A stretch of DNA of 64,000 nt from Sepioteuthis lessoniana (taxonomy: Eukaryota; Mollusca; Cephalopoda; Myopsida; Loliginidae). This document shows positions 40,951 through 52,014 of this stretch, in pieces. The notes beneath the pieces were generated by a model. The model worked only from the letters and a program-made list of their open reading frames with translations. It ran no database searches and was not told where the DNA came from. Each line of letters opens with the position of its first letter. The first letter of the stretch is position 1. The stretch is from contig OY757939.1 in NCBI GenBank assembly GCA_963585895.1, positions 57,801,601-57,865,600 on the forward strand, written 5' to 3'. Both the position numbers and the translations under genes were made by a program.

Positions 40951-42470
40951 AATTGTTGTGACAGATTGCTGTGTTTCAGGAGGTTTGAAGTTAAATAGTC
41001 CACTCTTGATCAGAACGCTAACTGTCGATCATCAAAATCCACTGATCTAAAATTAGAATAAACTAGTTTCCAAATTTGGAATAAAGAATTTATTTTTTAA
41101 ACAATACCGAAATAATATGCGTTAGCAGAAAATTTATTGATATCCAAATTAAGAGAAAATTGATATTTTTTTGCTTTTGTCCTCCCCGGCCCTCAGACAA
41201 AGATGTGCATAAACTGACTGGGTTTGCCCCTTGTAGTTGGTAGACTAGCGTCAGACGAGCAGGAGGCAGCTTCTAGATTTCACACACCCTGGGATCACTT
41301 TTGTGTCCGACTATCCAGAGTGGAGAAGTAGAGAAAGCTATTTTACATGTTGTTCAGACGTGATGTAGTCTTCCTAATAGACCACCTAATAAAGAAACGA
41401 GAAAGACTGAGATAATCCAACGCCTTGAGAGATATCCTTGTGTCAGACTTTTGAAGGAAAAAAGTGAAGTGAAGCCTGAAATAAATCGACGCCTTGAAGT
41501 AACCTTGTGCCACACCCATGGAGATAAAGAAGGGAATTGAAATTGAGATATGTTACGTTAGAGACCAGCGCGGAGCGGATGACAGATGGCCTTGTGCCAG
41601 ATTCATAAATATAAAGAAACGAAGAGTAACCAATATGATATGATACCTCAAACCACCCTAGGTATAGAAACCACCCGAAGTGAATAAAGAGAACATGATA
41701 AGAAGAGTAAGTCCCGCAGAGAGAACGCGAGTTGAATTCCCCATGTCGTTCTGAGACCTGACCTTCACTCAGACTCACCTGGGTGTAGAAAACAGCGAAA
41801 TGAATTGAGAAAACTCGGCAATTGCCGAGGGACAGAGAAATGCCCGAACTAGCTCGTCAGTAGAAAAAGGCGACTACAACATTCTACATCTTTGACATTG
41901 TACCTGACATTCACGAGTATAGAAACAGAAGAAAGCTGATCATCATATAACCCAGCGAAAAAAAGGTGAAGCTTAATGTAATAATAATAAGCTTAGCATA
42001 ATTAGCTTTATGATAAAAAGCTTATCGTAATAAGCACTTGTGAAGTAGTACTAAGGATCGAGGAAAGCAAACATAAGTGCCATTTAAGATTGCCTTGTGC
42101 CAAACTATAGAACGAGAGGATAAAAAATCTTAAATCTTATACGAGGAATTGACTGACAGTTAATTCGTGAACTGGTCTATGACTAAAACTTGCCTCCTCT
42201 GGGATGGAGGAATATACGCATTATTTTTGAAAGACATTTTTTATACTAAATATTCTATACTAAATATTTTACAAGTCGTGTTTTGTTCTCTGTTACTTAG
42301 CGTCGACTTTTTTTTATTTTCTTAATTGTGCTGCCTCATTCGGCGACTCAGACTAGCGATTGAACGTGGGCAGATAACGAATTGTTCATGTTATCCGAAG
42401 ATATATCCGATTAGCGGAACGATCAGAGGATTGGAAGTGGAATTACTCCCCATGTTTGTACTGTCACACT
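40951..42470. other. Unclassified region with a degenerate repeating phrase
   Basis: Variants of CCTTGTGCCAGAC followed by AATAAAGAAACGA or GGTATAGAAACC recur irregularly (about 41433, 41502, 41590, 41665, 41760, 42090) at roughly 70-110-bp spacing. No coding frame with domain motifs. May be an old, decayed tandem repeat. Confidence 0.5.
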
Positions 42471-42496
42471 TAAATGGTTAACTAATTCTTTTTCAT

Positions 42497-42612
42497 CAAT
42501 ATGTGGAACCCTAACAGGTTCTACCACTCCGAGTTTGAGTGTAAAGAGGAGTAATTGCAATAAATTGCTATTTCACGTTCTCCAGAGCTCCAGGAATGAA
42601 GATAGTTTAGTA
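42497..42612 (+). mobile_element. W module fragment
   Basis: AACCCTAACAGGTTCTACCA ... TCTCCAGAGCTCCAGGAATG. Confidence 0.65.
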
Positions 42613-42634
42613 TCTGTTGTATAGTGTTAGATTG

Positions 42635-43885
42635 AATACTTCAATAGCAACAATGTGGTACACTGAATACTTCAATAGCAACAATGTGGTAGACTGAATA
42701 TTACAGTTGAAACAATGTGGTAAACTGTAGACTACAATAGCAACAATGTGGTAGACTGAATACTACAATAGCAACAATGTGGTAGACTGAATATTTCAAT
42801 AGCAACAATGTGGTAGACCGAATATTTCAATAGCAACAATGTGGTAGACTGAATACTTCAATAGCAACAATGTGGTAAACTGAATACTACAATTGCAACA
42901 ATGTAGTAAATTGTATACTACAATAGCCACAATATGGTAGACTGAATAATACAATAGCAACAATGTGGTAAACTGTAGACTACAATAGCAACAATGTGGT
43001 AGACTGAATACTTCAGTAGCAACCATGTGTTAGACTAAATACTTCAATAGCAACAATGTGGTAGACTGAATAGTTCAATAGCAACAATGTGGTAGACTGA
43101 ATAGTTCAATAGCAACAATGTGGTAGACTGAATACTTCAATAGCAACAATGTGGTAGACTGGATACTTCAATAGCAACAATGTGGTAAACTGTAGACTAC
43201 AATAGCAACAATGTGGTAGACTGAATACTTCAATAGCAACATTGTGGTAGACTGTAGACTACAATAGAAACAATGTGGTAGACTGAATACTTCAATAGCA
43301 ACAATGTGGTAAACTGTAGACTATGATAGCAACAATGTGGTAGACCGAATACTTTAATAGCAACAATGTAGTAGACTGAATACTACAATAGCAACAATGT
43401 GGTAAACTGTAGACTACAATAGCAACAATGTGGTAGACTGTATACTACAATAGCAACAATGTGGTAGACTGGATATTTCAATAGCAACAATGTGGTAGAC
43501 CGAATACTTTAATAGCAACAATGTGGTAGACTGAATACTACAATAGCAACAATGTGGCAGACTGGATATTTCAATAGCAACAATGTGGTAGACTGAATAC
43601 TTCAATAGCAACAATATGGTAAATTGAATGCTACAATAGCAACAATGTGTTAAATTGTATACTACAATAGCCACAATGTGGTAGACTGAAGACTACAATA
43701 GCAACAATGGAGTAGACTGAATACTTCAATAGCAACAATGTGGTAGACTGAATACTTCAATAGCAACAATGAGGTTGAATACTACAATAGCAACAATGGT
43801 AGACTGAATACTATCATAGAAACAACGAGGTAGTTAGCATACTACAATATAAATAACGTGGTAGACTAAATACTACTGTAGAATA
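42635..43885. repeat. 31-bp satellite array
   Basis: About 40 tandem copies of CAATAGCAACAATGTGGTAG plus ACTGAATACTT. Subtypes ACTGTAGACTA and ACTGAATACTA alternate irregularly. The last copies (from about 43770) are degenerate. Minus-strand frames (YHIVAI, LPHCCYC) are repeat translations, not genes. Confidence 0.95.
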
Positions 43886-43889
43886 TGTT

Positions 43890-44310
43890 TTAACTTGTTC
43901 ATATATTATAGCGTTACTATGTCATACTTTTAAAGTCCCACCATTGACGAGTTTTTATCTTATCACACCGATCGATATCATCAAAGCGACTCAGATAAAA
44001 CTTTTGCAATTCTATTCCAATTGATTATACTAACCCAAGATAAACTGGCATTCACGAATCTCTGCCAGGAAAAGGAACTAGTCACACATTGCTTACACCA
44101 GACAGAGAATCTGTAACTAATTAATATTTGGAGCTACGACTCATGATAAAATATTAATGGCTAGAATAAATGATAGTCGAAATCAAAAGATTCGCTGAAG
44201 GCTTCGTTCGTCTAAATTACGCAACTGCCAGTAGGCCATTTTTTTTTAATTACGTCGATTCTATTTGGAAGTCATTGCCAGTAAGTTTGATTCAATTCAA
44301 GTACCCTATA
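43890..44310. other. Nothing recognised
   Basis: Unique sequence between the satellite and the tRNA-like cluster. Confidence 0.5.
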
Positions 44311-44314
44311 CTTC

Positions 44315-45010
44315 TGGCCTTGTGCCAAGCGGGTACCTTGTTTCATGTAATGGTTAGGCAGCAGTCACTAGCTAGAGAGTTTGACCCTCACTAAGTACTC
44401 TATTCTTCAGGTCTTGTGCCAGACTAACAATGAGCTTAAGAGATGATTTCCTCAAAAGTTCCATTTAGTCTAATGGTTACATAATGACACGAGTATCTCT
44501 AGTAAAGTCGCTGGTAGCAGCGTAAACAGACAGTCAGTTTTTAGTGAGTTTGATTCTCACCAAGTGCTATTTATTTTTGGCTCTGTGTTAGACTTAGTAA
44601 ATGACGACGGTAAAGCATTAATTTATGCCTGTGGCGTAATGGTTATCGTCGTAGGAAAGGGACACGGCGACACGAGTTCAAATCCTGGACGAGACTGATT
44701 GCATTTCACATAGCACTAACACCTTTGGGAAAGGTATGAATCCAATTATTCTCCTTCCAGCTATAAGTAAATAATAGGACAGACTGGGTTCTTCAGCCTG
44801 GTTGAGGCAACTAGTCTAGGAGAAGGAAAACTCTGAATTAAAACCTGTTAAACTCCACTTAAAAATTGACCTTGTGTCATATCCTGCCCGAGATGAGGGG
44901 TTGGTAAATATGTGTAAAGTATTCATTTATTTCATTAACTGCATAGCGACAAGGGTATCTTGTGTGATATAACAATTAGGAAGTTAGACAAGCAATTGTT
45001 ATTGCCCAGT
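44315..45010 (+). repeat. Cluster of tRNA-like segments with a SINE-B inserted
   Basis: GGGTACCTTGTTTCATGTAA, TGGTTAGGCAGCA and GAGAGTTTGACCCTCACTAA (44329-44395), then TTAGTCTAATGGTTACATAA and GAGTTTGATTCTCACCAAGT (44466-44565), look like A-box/B-box pairs of an unnamed tRNA-derived family linked by CTTGTGCCAGAC. A further pair is at 45683-45765. Not functional tRNAs: the cloverleaf arms are incomplete. Confidence 0.55.
44626..44914 (+). mobile_element. Full-length SINE-B, TSD of 15 bp
   Basis: Duplication TAAAGCATTAATTTA (44611-44625) / TAAAGTATTCATTTA (44915-44929), two differences. Confidence 0.9.
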
Positions 45011-45230
45011 CAGCTGGGGCTGTAGAATACATGGACTGCACCTCTGCAGAGGGGTAAGACCCCCCCCTAACGAGTGTCCTGGATATGACAATAAACAATC
45101 TGAGGGTGAGGTTCGAGCAGTGCTGGAGCTTTGGGGAATGCGGAGTACCCCTTCATTGCCATCACTCCCTGGTCCACTCTGACCCGGAGTGGTAGCACCT
45201 TATAGGGCCCTATCTATGGGTTAAATAGAA
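45010..45230 (-). mobile_element. W module, well preserved
   Basis: Starts CCCAGTCAGCTGGGGCTGTA and ends GGGCCCTATCTATGGG; minisatellite units continue to 45495. Confidence 0.85.
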
Positions 45231-45495
45231 CTAACAGCATACTTATGCTAAAATGAATTGAGTAAACTGAATAGCTTTAAATAGAAACGTTTTTGACAAT
45301 TAAACCGTACTTACACTTAAACTGCGTGCTTATGCATTATGAATTATTTCAAATAGAACTGTTTTTCGACATTAAAACTGTATTTACACTTAACTGAATT
45401 GTTACATATTACTGTTTGAATAGTTTGAAATGGAAATGTTTTTGACAATTAAACTGTGTACTTATGCTAAACTGAACTATTTTCAATAGAACAGA
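45231..45495. repeat. Minisatellite flank of W
   Basis: Parallel to the flank at 36746-37012, phrase by phrase (CATACTTATGCTAAAA, TTGAAATGGAAATG), so the two loci share a longer common element of about 480 bp. Confidence 0.8.
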
Positions 45496-45504
45496 TTGTT
45501 TACA

Positions 45505-45566
45505 TAAAAATGGATTTGGCGTTAAATAACCTACAAAGGTTGATATACCATAAAACCAAACCTGAT
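45505..45566 (+). mobile_element. SINE-A tail fragment
   Basis: ATTTGGCGTTAAATAACC ... GTTGATATACCATAAAACC. Confidence 0.75.
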
Positions 45567-45682
45567 AGGACCTGATAAGCAATTGTTAGTTGAGAGGTCG
45601 ATTCTCACTAGATGTCCCATCCTCTGACCTAAATGAATTCTTAAAGATTTTCATTCACACTATTTATTACATATAAATTGAC

Positions 45683-45765
45683 AGGAGTACCTCGTGTGAT
45701 ATGATAATTCGCAAGATAGACAAATAGTCCTCGGGAGAGAGTTCGATTTTTACAGGGTGCCCAAT
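45683..45765 (+). repeat. tRNA-like segment
   Basis: AGTACCTCGTGTGATATGAT ... GAGAGTTCGATTTTTACAGG then GTGCC; acceptor-like ends are only partly complementary. Confidence 0.45.
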
Positions 45766-46104
45766 ACGTCTGAATTTGCGAAAAACTAAGTTTAGCTGAG
45801 TTAATAAATACCTCAAAACAATCAGTCATTCTAATAGTTACATACGTATTTAGTGGACGTCTAGTTCATCTCGTGAACTATTTTTAGTTCATCGCTTGAA
45901 GTATTCCTACAGTTGTCTTGTTACCCATTTTTGTTTTTTCCGATTTTGTCGTTTCATTGTTTGTTCTTAAGTTATTTTTATTGATTTTGCTGAAATTGTC
46001 CTCTATAATCAGTGTTTCTTTGCTCTTTTTTGTATGTTCCAAAAACCCCTAAATTGTTCCATCTACGCAATCCTGAATGCTGGCGAGTCCTCTTCTTTCT
46101 TCTA

Positions 46105-46890
46105 GCCCAGGCTGTAGAATACGACGACTGCATCTCTGCTGAGGTGTGTTACATATTGACCTCTGACCCGGTCAAGCCGTCAAAATAGAAAATGCACCTA
46201 TGTAAATAACAGGTGCATCTGGTCGAGGAATATCACTATATTATAACCTTAACTGTGGACGGGTTGAACGAGTGCGAAATTGTGACGCTCGCAGGAAGAA
46301 GAATGGACGTCAAATTATTGTATAACCCGGGTGAAGACAGGAAGTCAGTGAGTTGAAGATCAGACGAGTTGGAGACAAGATGCGGTAGAGAAAGCCAGCA
46401 CCCAGTAGAGTGGGCCCTCAGGCCCCCGATTGAGCAGTTGCAGTTGGAGAGAAGATGTGGATTGAGGAACATGTCCCAGAGAGGCTGGGCACCCAGGCCC
46501 CCGGTTGAGCAGCTCAGGAGAACGGGAAAGAAACGCAGTTATGGCCAATAGAGTGGGGGTCAATATGTTGAAGTTCTGTTCGGTCTCCAACTCCCTCTCA
46601 CACACAACCCTTTAAAAAAAAGTGAGAGGTATATTTTTCTAAAGAACTGTGTCGCTCGTCTTTATTGTGTCGTCGTTATGATTCTGCATACAGATGTATA
46701 TGTATTATGTGGCTATACAACAAGAGTTCTGACCACTGTACCAATGAATGTCCAGGTATGATACAAAACAGTCTGATGACGAGGTTCCAGATATGCTGGA
46801 ATTTTTGGGAATGTAAAGTACTTCTTTATTGCCATTGTCCCAAGGTCACTCTGGCCCGGAGTGGTAGCCCATGATAGGGTCCTCACTAAT
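46105..46890 (-). mobile_element. W module split by a solo LTR
   Basis: Hairpin-end piece 46105-46146 (CCCAGGCTGTAGAATACGAC) and remainder 46723-46890 (AATGTCCAGGTATGATAC ... CATGATAGGGTCC). Confidence 0.8.
46147..46722 (+). mobile_element. Solo LTR, LTR-T family, inside W
   Basis: TGTTACATATTGACC to GGCTATACAACA (576 bp), similar to 4949-5597 throughout. No TSD is visible, but the interrupted W proves insertion. The poly-A signal region is decayed (CCCTTTAAAAAAAAGTG). Confidence 0.88.
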
Positions 46891-47275
46891 AGAACTGTTT
46901 GACATTTAACCTTTTTCAAGTAAACGTCTTTTGCTAAATTGAATGGCTAGAAATCGAACTGTGTTAACCATTTAAATATGTGTAAACAAATGACTGCTGT
47001 TTAATTGATTAGTTCGTGATACATATCAATACTTGGAACCACTTAACTGTGTGAAAGCAAATGAAAAATGATGAATAGAATTATTTGTGTTAAATAGAAA
47101 TACTTGAAACTATTTAACTGTGTGTCTAAATTGAAATATAGGTATAACATAATACTTAGACTGTGTGCAAATAAATTGTGTAAAATAAAATAATAAGTGT
47201 CAAATAGCATAACTTTTAAACACTTTCCTATCTTAAAATTAATGATTAATATTGAATAGAATTATAAAAGTTTGG
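46891..47275. repeat. Degenerate minisatellite-like units
   Basis: GTTAAATAGAAATACTTGAA and CTATTTAACTGTGTG type units. Confidence 0.65.
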
Positions 47276-47282
47276 TAGCAAG

Positions 47283-47720
47283 CGGTCGTATCGATACTGC
47301 TGTATAGATGCACTACTTGGACGCTAACTAAACGGCTGGAGAAGCTGGACGGCAATTACACAAGAATGTTGCGAGCAATATTGAACAAGTCCTGCCGGCA
47401 ACACCCTACAAGGCACCAACTATACGGCCACCTACCTCCCATCACGAAAACTATCCAAGTTAGACGAGCCAGACATGCAGGACACTGCTGGAGAAGTAGG
47501 GACGAGCTCATAAGTGATATACTCCTATGGACCCCGCATATGGCCGAGCAAAAGCAGTACGACCAGCTCGAACATACATACAGCAGCTATGTGAGGATAC
47601 GGGATGTAGTCCTGAAGACTTGCCGGAGGGGATGAACGATAGGGAGAAGTGGCGAGAGAAGGTAAGGGATATCCGTGCTGGTGGTACGACATGATGATGA
47701 TGATGATGATGATGATGGTG
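47283..47720 (+). pseudogene. LINE-R 3' copy with (GAT)n tail
   Basis: The frame at 47366-47635 reads MLRAILNKSCRQHPTRHQLY, GHLPPITKTIQVRRARHAGH, CWRSRDELISDILLWTPHMA. A frameshift follows at the TPHMAEQKQ region, where the family sequence would continue TYGRAKAGRPARTYIQQLC. It is a good reference for the 20 residues deleted in the 14.5-kb copy. The tail is (ATG)9. Confidence 0.88.
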
Positions 47721-47972
47721 AACTGTATTTAAACAATAGTGATACTAGTGAGCAAAAAAAGGTTTTAACCCTTTTAAAAATCAAATCACCTACAAACTGC
47801 TGTCTCAAAAATCATATATATATCTATTCAAATGTGTGCAAACTAAAGTTAATGACTGAATGACTGAAGTTAATTTGTCACTGTTATATTGTCATACTTG
47901 AAACCATTTAACTTTGTTTAATAGTTAATAGAATGTTTCATATCATAAAGAAATACTTGAGACCATTTAACT

Positions 47973-48458
47973 TTATGCAAAAAAAGGATTCTTTTGTAAC
48001 ATATATATTTTGTTCTTTTCATGCCTTTTTCTTTTCGTCTCGGGCTTTATGTCGAACTTTTTCCTTCTTCGTTCTGCGGCTTGTGTCTGGTTCTTTTCTT
48101 TTTCTTTTAACTTTACTGTTTGTTTTTGGAGTTGAATTCTTTTTCTTTTTCTTTCTTTCTTGTTGCTTGTTTTTAGAGTTGAGTTCTCTTTCTTTTTCTT
48201 TCTTTCATTCTGGGGGTCTTGTGTCGACAGTTCTATTTCTTCTTTTTCTCGCTTTTGGGGTGCCGCATTTTTTTTTTTTCGGAGTTGAGACTTCTTTTCT
48301 TTTTTCTGTTGTGTCTTCTGCGTTTTCTCTCTCTCACCTGAACTAGCCGTTCGAAATTGATTCCTAATTGTACTTAGCTGTTTCCTCGATCCTGTGGACC
48401 CAGATTCGTAACCATGCCCTGAACGGCATGCTCTGGCTTCAGGCACCAAATAATCTTA
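47973..48458 (-). pseudogene. Possible internal region of LTR-G element (PBS and basic 5' sequence)
   Basis: Directly 3' (minus strand) of the LTR-G at 48459-49032, after about 9 nt, lies TTTGGTGCCTGAAGCCAG, which begins with TGG as expected for a primer-binding site complementary to a tRNA 3' CCA end. An open minus frame of about 158 codons follows, very rich in K, R, E and Q (KKERKRKR, REKEEIEL). It is a purine-rich low-complexity tract, so a gag identity is not supported by any domain. There is no ATG at its start (TTG). It suggests this LTR is not solo, unlike the other LTR-G copies. Confidence 0.45.
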
Positions 48459-49032
48459 TGTAGCATATCCACGTCCAAAAATACGACCAAGATATTCACA
48501 TGCATAAAACGTTCATAATGTTCATACGCGTATAGGAATCCGAAAAACACGAAATTGGTTCAAGTACGAAACTTTTATTTACCTTTTTGAGTTTAAGGTT
48601 TTCCGACGCGAGGAGAGAAAGACACAATTTCTTACTATGCAGACTGTTCGTACATTGTCAGCCAACGTCAGCCAACGCGCGGGCAACCCGTAGACCCCAA
48701 CTTGTCTCGTCTCGTCCAGATCAAAAATCGTCTACCTTCCTCTAGCGTCGAATCTCAACTGACTGTTTTTTTCAAATCCCCAAATCGTCAACCCATCGCT
48801 GCCGGGCATGACGCCATTCACATCCCCAGTCCCAATTCTATCTGGGGTTTTTATTGTGACATCTGGGATTGTCACATCCTCCCCGCGCGCGCGTTAACCC
48901 CTGCACTCAATGTGTGCACCTAACTTACCAATACACTAAGCCAAAAGTTTCTCAGCCTAACTAAACCTAAAGGCAAGATATATAAAACGAAAAATGATAA
49001 TATAAAAAAATTCCCTCTGCAATTAAATAACA
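48459..49032 (-). mobile_element. LTR-G, putative 5' LTR
   Basis: TGTAGCATATCC on the left, CAATTAAATAACA on the right. Shares ACGAAACTTTTATTTACC, CGCGCGCGTTAACCCCTGC and AAGGCAAGATATATAAAACG with the others; an A-rich insertion is present near 48990. No TSD found. Confidence 0.82.
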
Positions 49033-49117
49033 GTATGAGCTTAGGTTTGTTTAAAAGTGATACCTACAAAACAGTTTTAAAAAACATTTTTATATATATA
49101 TACATGAATGAAGAATA

Positions 49118-49385
49118 ACTAAGTAAAGTAAATAAAGTCGGTGACCTTAGTCGAGGGTGACTCGACGGCTCCCTTTTCAATAGCTACTACACCGAAACGT
49201 AAGGAAGGGCGCTACTCCTTTCCCTGGATTGCTCACTTTACTCTTGATCCATACCTTATAATGCTGAGTATTAAGGAAGGAGGCATCAAATACCATTTTT
49301 GGAGTCTTTGATATGACTCAACCTGGGATTGAACCCCGATCTTCCGACCATTGGCGAACACTCTGTTCAATAGGCCAATGGATTT
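49118..49385 (-). mobile_element. SINE-C
   Basis: GTAAAGTAAATAAAGTCGGT tail, GACTCAACCTGGGATTGAAC head. A short SINE-A tail follows to about 49425. Confidence 0.85.
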
Positions 49386-49439
49386 AGCATTAAATAACCT
49401 AAATGCCTTAGAACCCAACCAAACCAACATTTCTCTCTC

Positions 49440-50735
49440 CTTTCTTGTTATATAGAGTATATGTGTTACCTCTCAAGTATAAACCCTGTCCACAGTCATT
49501 AATGTTCTACAGTCCATATATTTAAGTTTCCTCCTGTTCCATTTAAAGAATAGTCCAGAGTATCTAACAAAGAGGACTGCCCATGTATTCATTCCTTTGA
49601 TGAGCTTTCTGATGCAAATTTTGGTTTCGAGAAGTTATCTGATTCCTCAGAGGTTCTTTTTGTTTACTCTTTCTTTCATCTTTATTCACTGAATGATGTC
49701 CGCTTTCAATATTACCTGGTTTTTGTAATTTTCATTTGTTCCAAGTTTACCGACTCTTTTTTGATTGGGCAGTTCTATTCCTTTTGTTGGTTTACCTTTC
49801 CACTTCTTTCATCGCAACAACGGCATATTTTTGCAATCCCAAATTGTTGTATAGTACACTACGCGTATACAAATATACACGGGAACATAATCAACTGATA
49901 ATGACAACTTCAATAACGAACGAATACACTTCTTTATAAAAATATAAATCTCTCACACTTTATTTTCGAAAGGGTGATGTTTGTTGTGTGTGAGAAATGA
50001 GTGGAGATAGAGACGGACAGCTATATTGACCCAAGTTCTTCTCTCGACCATAGCAGCACTTCTTTCGCATCTTGGCTTGAGTTGCTCAACCGGGGGTCAG
50101 TAAGGACCCAAAGCCCTCTGTCTGCAGCTGGTTCTCTCTTCGGCATCCTGTCTCTAACTGACTCGAACAGCCCGGGCACCTGGTTATATTATTTTCTAAC
50201 GTTCACCTGCTTCCGTTGTTCTTCCGCTTATTTACACAGGTGTATCGCTTGATTGACGGCTCAGTCGAGGGTCAATATATAACAAAATTCCATTTTTCTG
50301 TCCTGACTGTAGATTCTAATAATTGGAATAAGGGCTTCTAGAAGTTTTTTTAAATTTTTAGCAAAGATCTTAATATTATCCATAAGGTGAGTTTATCTTT
50401 TCCTATTACTTTGTATATTTGCAGTCGTCAGAGTGTTTTCTTAATATTTTATTGAGTGGCATCATTGCTATGACAACTTGTAATGGTAAGAGTGAATATC
50501 CCAGGAAGATGGCTAATTGGATTTTGACTTCTGCAAAGGGGTTTTCCTCCCGCTGTTAATTCTACTTTCCAGTTTTCCGTAGGTCTTGTGATAAAGTTTA
50601 CGACTTTAGATATCGGTAAAAAATTTTCATTCTACCATCCAAATTTGCGAAATTATGTTTGCCTTTTTGCGGGCTATCCATATCACAGATACGTTATTAT
50701 TTACTCATTAGAGTTTTTCACATCAGCGTTAGATG
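49440..50735 (-). pseudogene. LINE-N reverse transcriptase palm/thumb region, split by a solo LTR
   Basis: On the minus strand, 50600-50290 reads ENWKVELTAGGKPL, HLPGIFTLTITSC and, in shifted frame, HLMDNIKIFAKN. The last corresponds to the catalytic F/Y-x-D-D motif of RTs, but the second Asp is Asn (complement of 50371-50389). Beyond the LTR, 49840-49440 continues GIELPNQKRVGKLGTNENY, LLETKICIRKLIKGMNTWAV and LFVRYSGLFFKWNRRKLKYM, the usual thumb-side sequence of this widespread animal non-LTR family. The LTR (49845-50284) interrupts between RTEKWNF and the IELPNQ block. Several stops and frameshifts, plus the lost catalytic Asp, make it dead. The family is recognised from memory of similar animal proteins; the clade name is left open. 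Confidence 0.8.
49845..50284 (-). mobile_element. Solo LTR, LTR-T family, TSD AAAT
   Basis: TGTTGTATAGTACACTACGC to CAATATATAACA, 440 bp, with exact AAAT at 49841-49844 and 50285-50288. Inserted in the LINE-N RT. Confidence 0.92.
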
Positions 50736-51560
50736 ATGGTCTTTCACTGGAGATTGAGTGACAGCAAGTCTCGTCAAGTCTCCAGGACTCCTCTCAGTAT
50801 TCTGGTCGTCTTCAATAAAGCTGTTGTTTGGATGGTCTCCACTCTGCCGCCAACTTCCAAATCCTCCAGGCCCTTTAATAATTCTTTAGTTACCGTGCCA
50901 AAAGCACCAACCAGCATTAGTTGATGGTTTCTCACTAGCGTTTGAGTAACAGCAAATCTCTCCAAGTCTCCAGGACTCTTCTCAGTATTTTGGCCGATAT
51001 TACTCATGCGGTAGTCTGGATAGTCTCCACTTCTCTTATTTCCCAGTCTTTCAGTCCCCTTACCAATCCTTTGGGAATTATTCCAGGTGCGCCAATTACA
51101 ACTGGTATCACCGTCACCTTCATATTCTACACTTTTAAAAAAAGTTTTCTTACAATGTCTAGATATTTATCTCTCTTTTCGCTTTCTTTTAATCTTATTC
51201 TGAGGTTTGCCGGGACGGCAAAATCCATTATTCGGCAGATTCCCCTTTTTTGTTGTTGTTAACAATCACAAGGTCTGGTCGTCTTGCCGAGATGAGGTGA
51301 TGTTGTTTGTATCTCAAAATCCCTGAGATGTTTGTGCGTCTCAAGGAGTAATTGGTGGTTTTTCACTGGAGTTTGAGCGATATAAAGTCTCCTTAGATTT
51401 CAATGACTCTTTTAAGTATCTTGCTGATCTTAATAGTACAGTATTCTGGATGGTTACGTTCTCTCTCTGGTCTCCAGCTCCCTCCTTCCAAGCTCTTGGA
51501 AACCGTTCCAATAGCACCAAATACAATTCATATCACCGATATCTTCATGTTCCACAGCTT
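50736..51560 (-). pseudogene. LINE-N C-terminal region present as three degenerate copies
   Basis: Reading minus: RRPDLVIVNNNKKGESAE then MDFAVPANLRIRLKESEKRD, KYLDIVRKLF and VIPVVIGAPGIIPKGL (about 51300-51070), ending ILRRVLETWRD. A second copy of the last module is LVGAFGTVTKELLKGLEDLE ... ETIQTTALLKTTRILRGVLE (about 50925-50770). A third, upstream at 51520-51345, reads VLLRSARYLKESLK with a decayed start. This C-terminus lies 5' of the RT region (49440-50735), the reverse of the normal protein order. So the locus is a rearranged or tandemly joined set of element ends. Confidence 0.75.
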
Positions 51561-51706
51561 TTTCAGCTCTCTCTCTCTCTCTCTCTCTCGCAAGAACCGA
51601 GTGTCTTTACAGTTCTTTGCTTTCGATTATTTACACTGTAGAGTCCGCTGAAATAGCAAAATTTACAAGATAACGAGTTATTTTCTTCTTGTTAATTAAA
51701 ACTAAG

Positions 51707-51983
51707 GTGCCTGTAGTGTAATGGTTATCGTCGTAGGAAATGGATACGGCGACACGAGTTCAAATCCTGGACGAGACTGATTGCATTTCACATAGCACTA
51801 ATACCCTTGGGAAAGGTATGAATCCAATTATTCTCCCCCCCCCCGCCAGCTATGGGTAAATAGTAGGACAGATAAGGTTCTTCAGCCTAGGAGAAGGAAA
51901 ACTCTGAATTCAAACCTGTTAAACTCCACTTAAAAATTGACCTTGTGTCATATCCTTCCCGAGCGGAGGGGTTGGTAAATATG
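51707..51983 (+). mobile_element. Full-length SINE-B, TSD of 16 bp
   Basis: Perfect GTTAATTAAAACTAAG at 51691-51706 and 51984-51999. A C11-type run interrupts the core at about 51836; part of the tail phrase GCCTTGGTGAGGCAACTAGT is deleted. Confidence 0.93.
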
Positions 51984-52014
51984 GTTAATTAAAACTAAGT
52001 CTGGCCAGGATTGG

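Noticed and set aside
42796..43674. Minus-strand Cys/His-rich frames (HCCYCSIQ repeats)
   Set aside because: Direct translations of the 31-bp satellite; the spacing reflects the 93-bp triple repeat, not zinc-finger structure.
46665..46874. Frames across the LTR-T/W junction at 46.7 kb
   Set aside because: Chance frames spanning an insertion boundary.
47973..48449. 158-codon basic protein as a confirmed gag
   Set aside because: Low-complexity K/R/E/Q composition, no zinc knuckle, no ATG; kept only as a possible internal region.
49736..49939. 67-codon hydrophobic plus-strand frame (possible small membrane protein)
   Set aside because: Overlaps the LINE-N RT remnant on the opposite strand and runs into a solo LTR.
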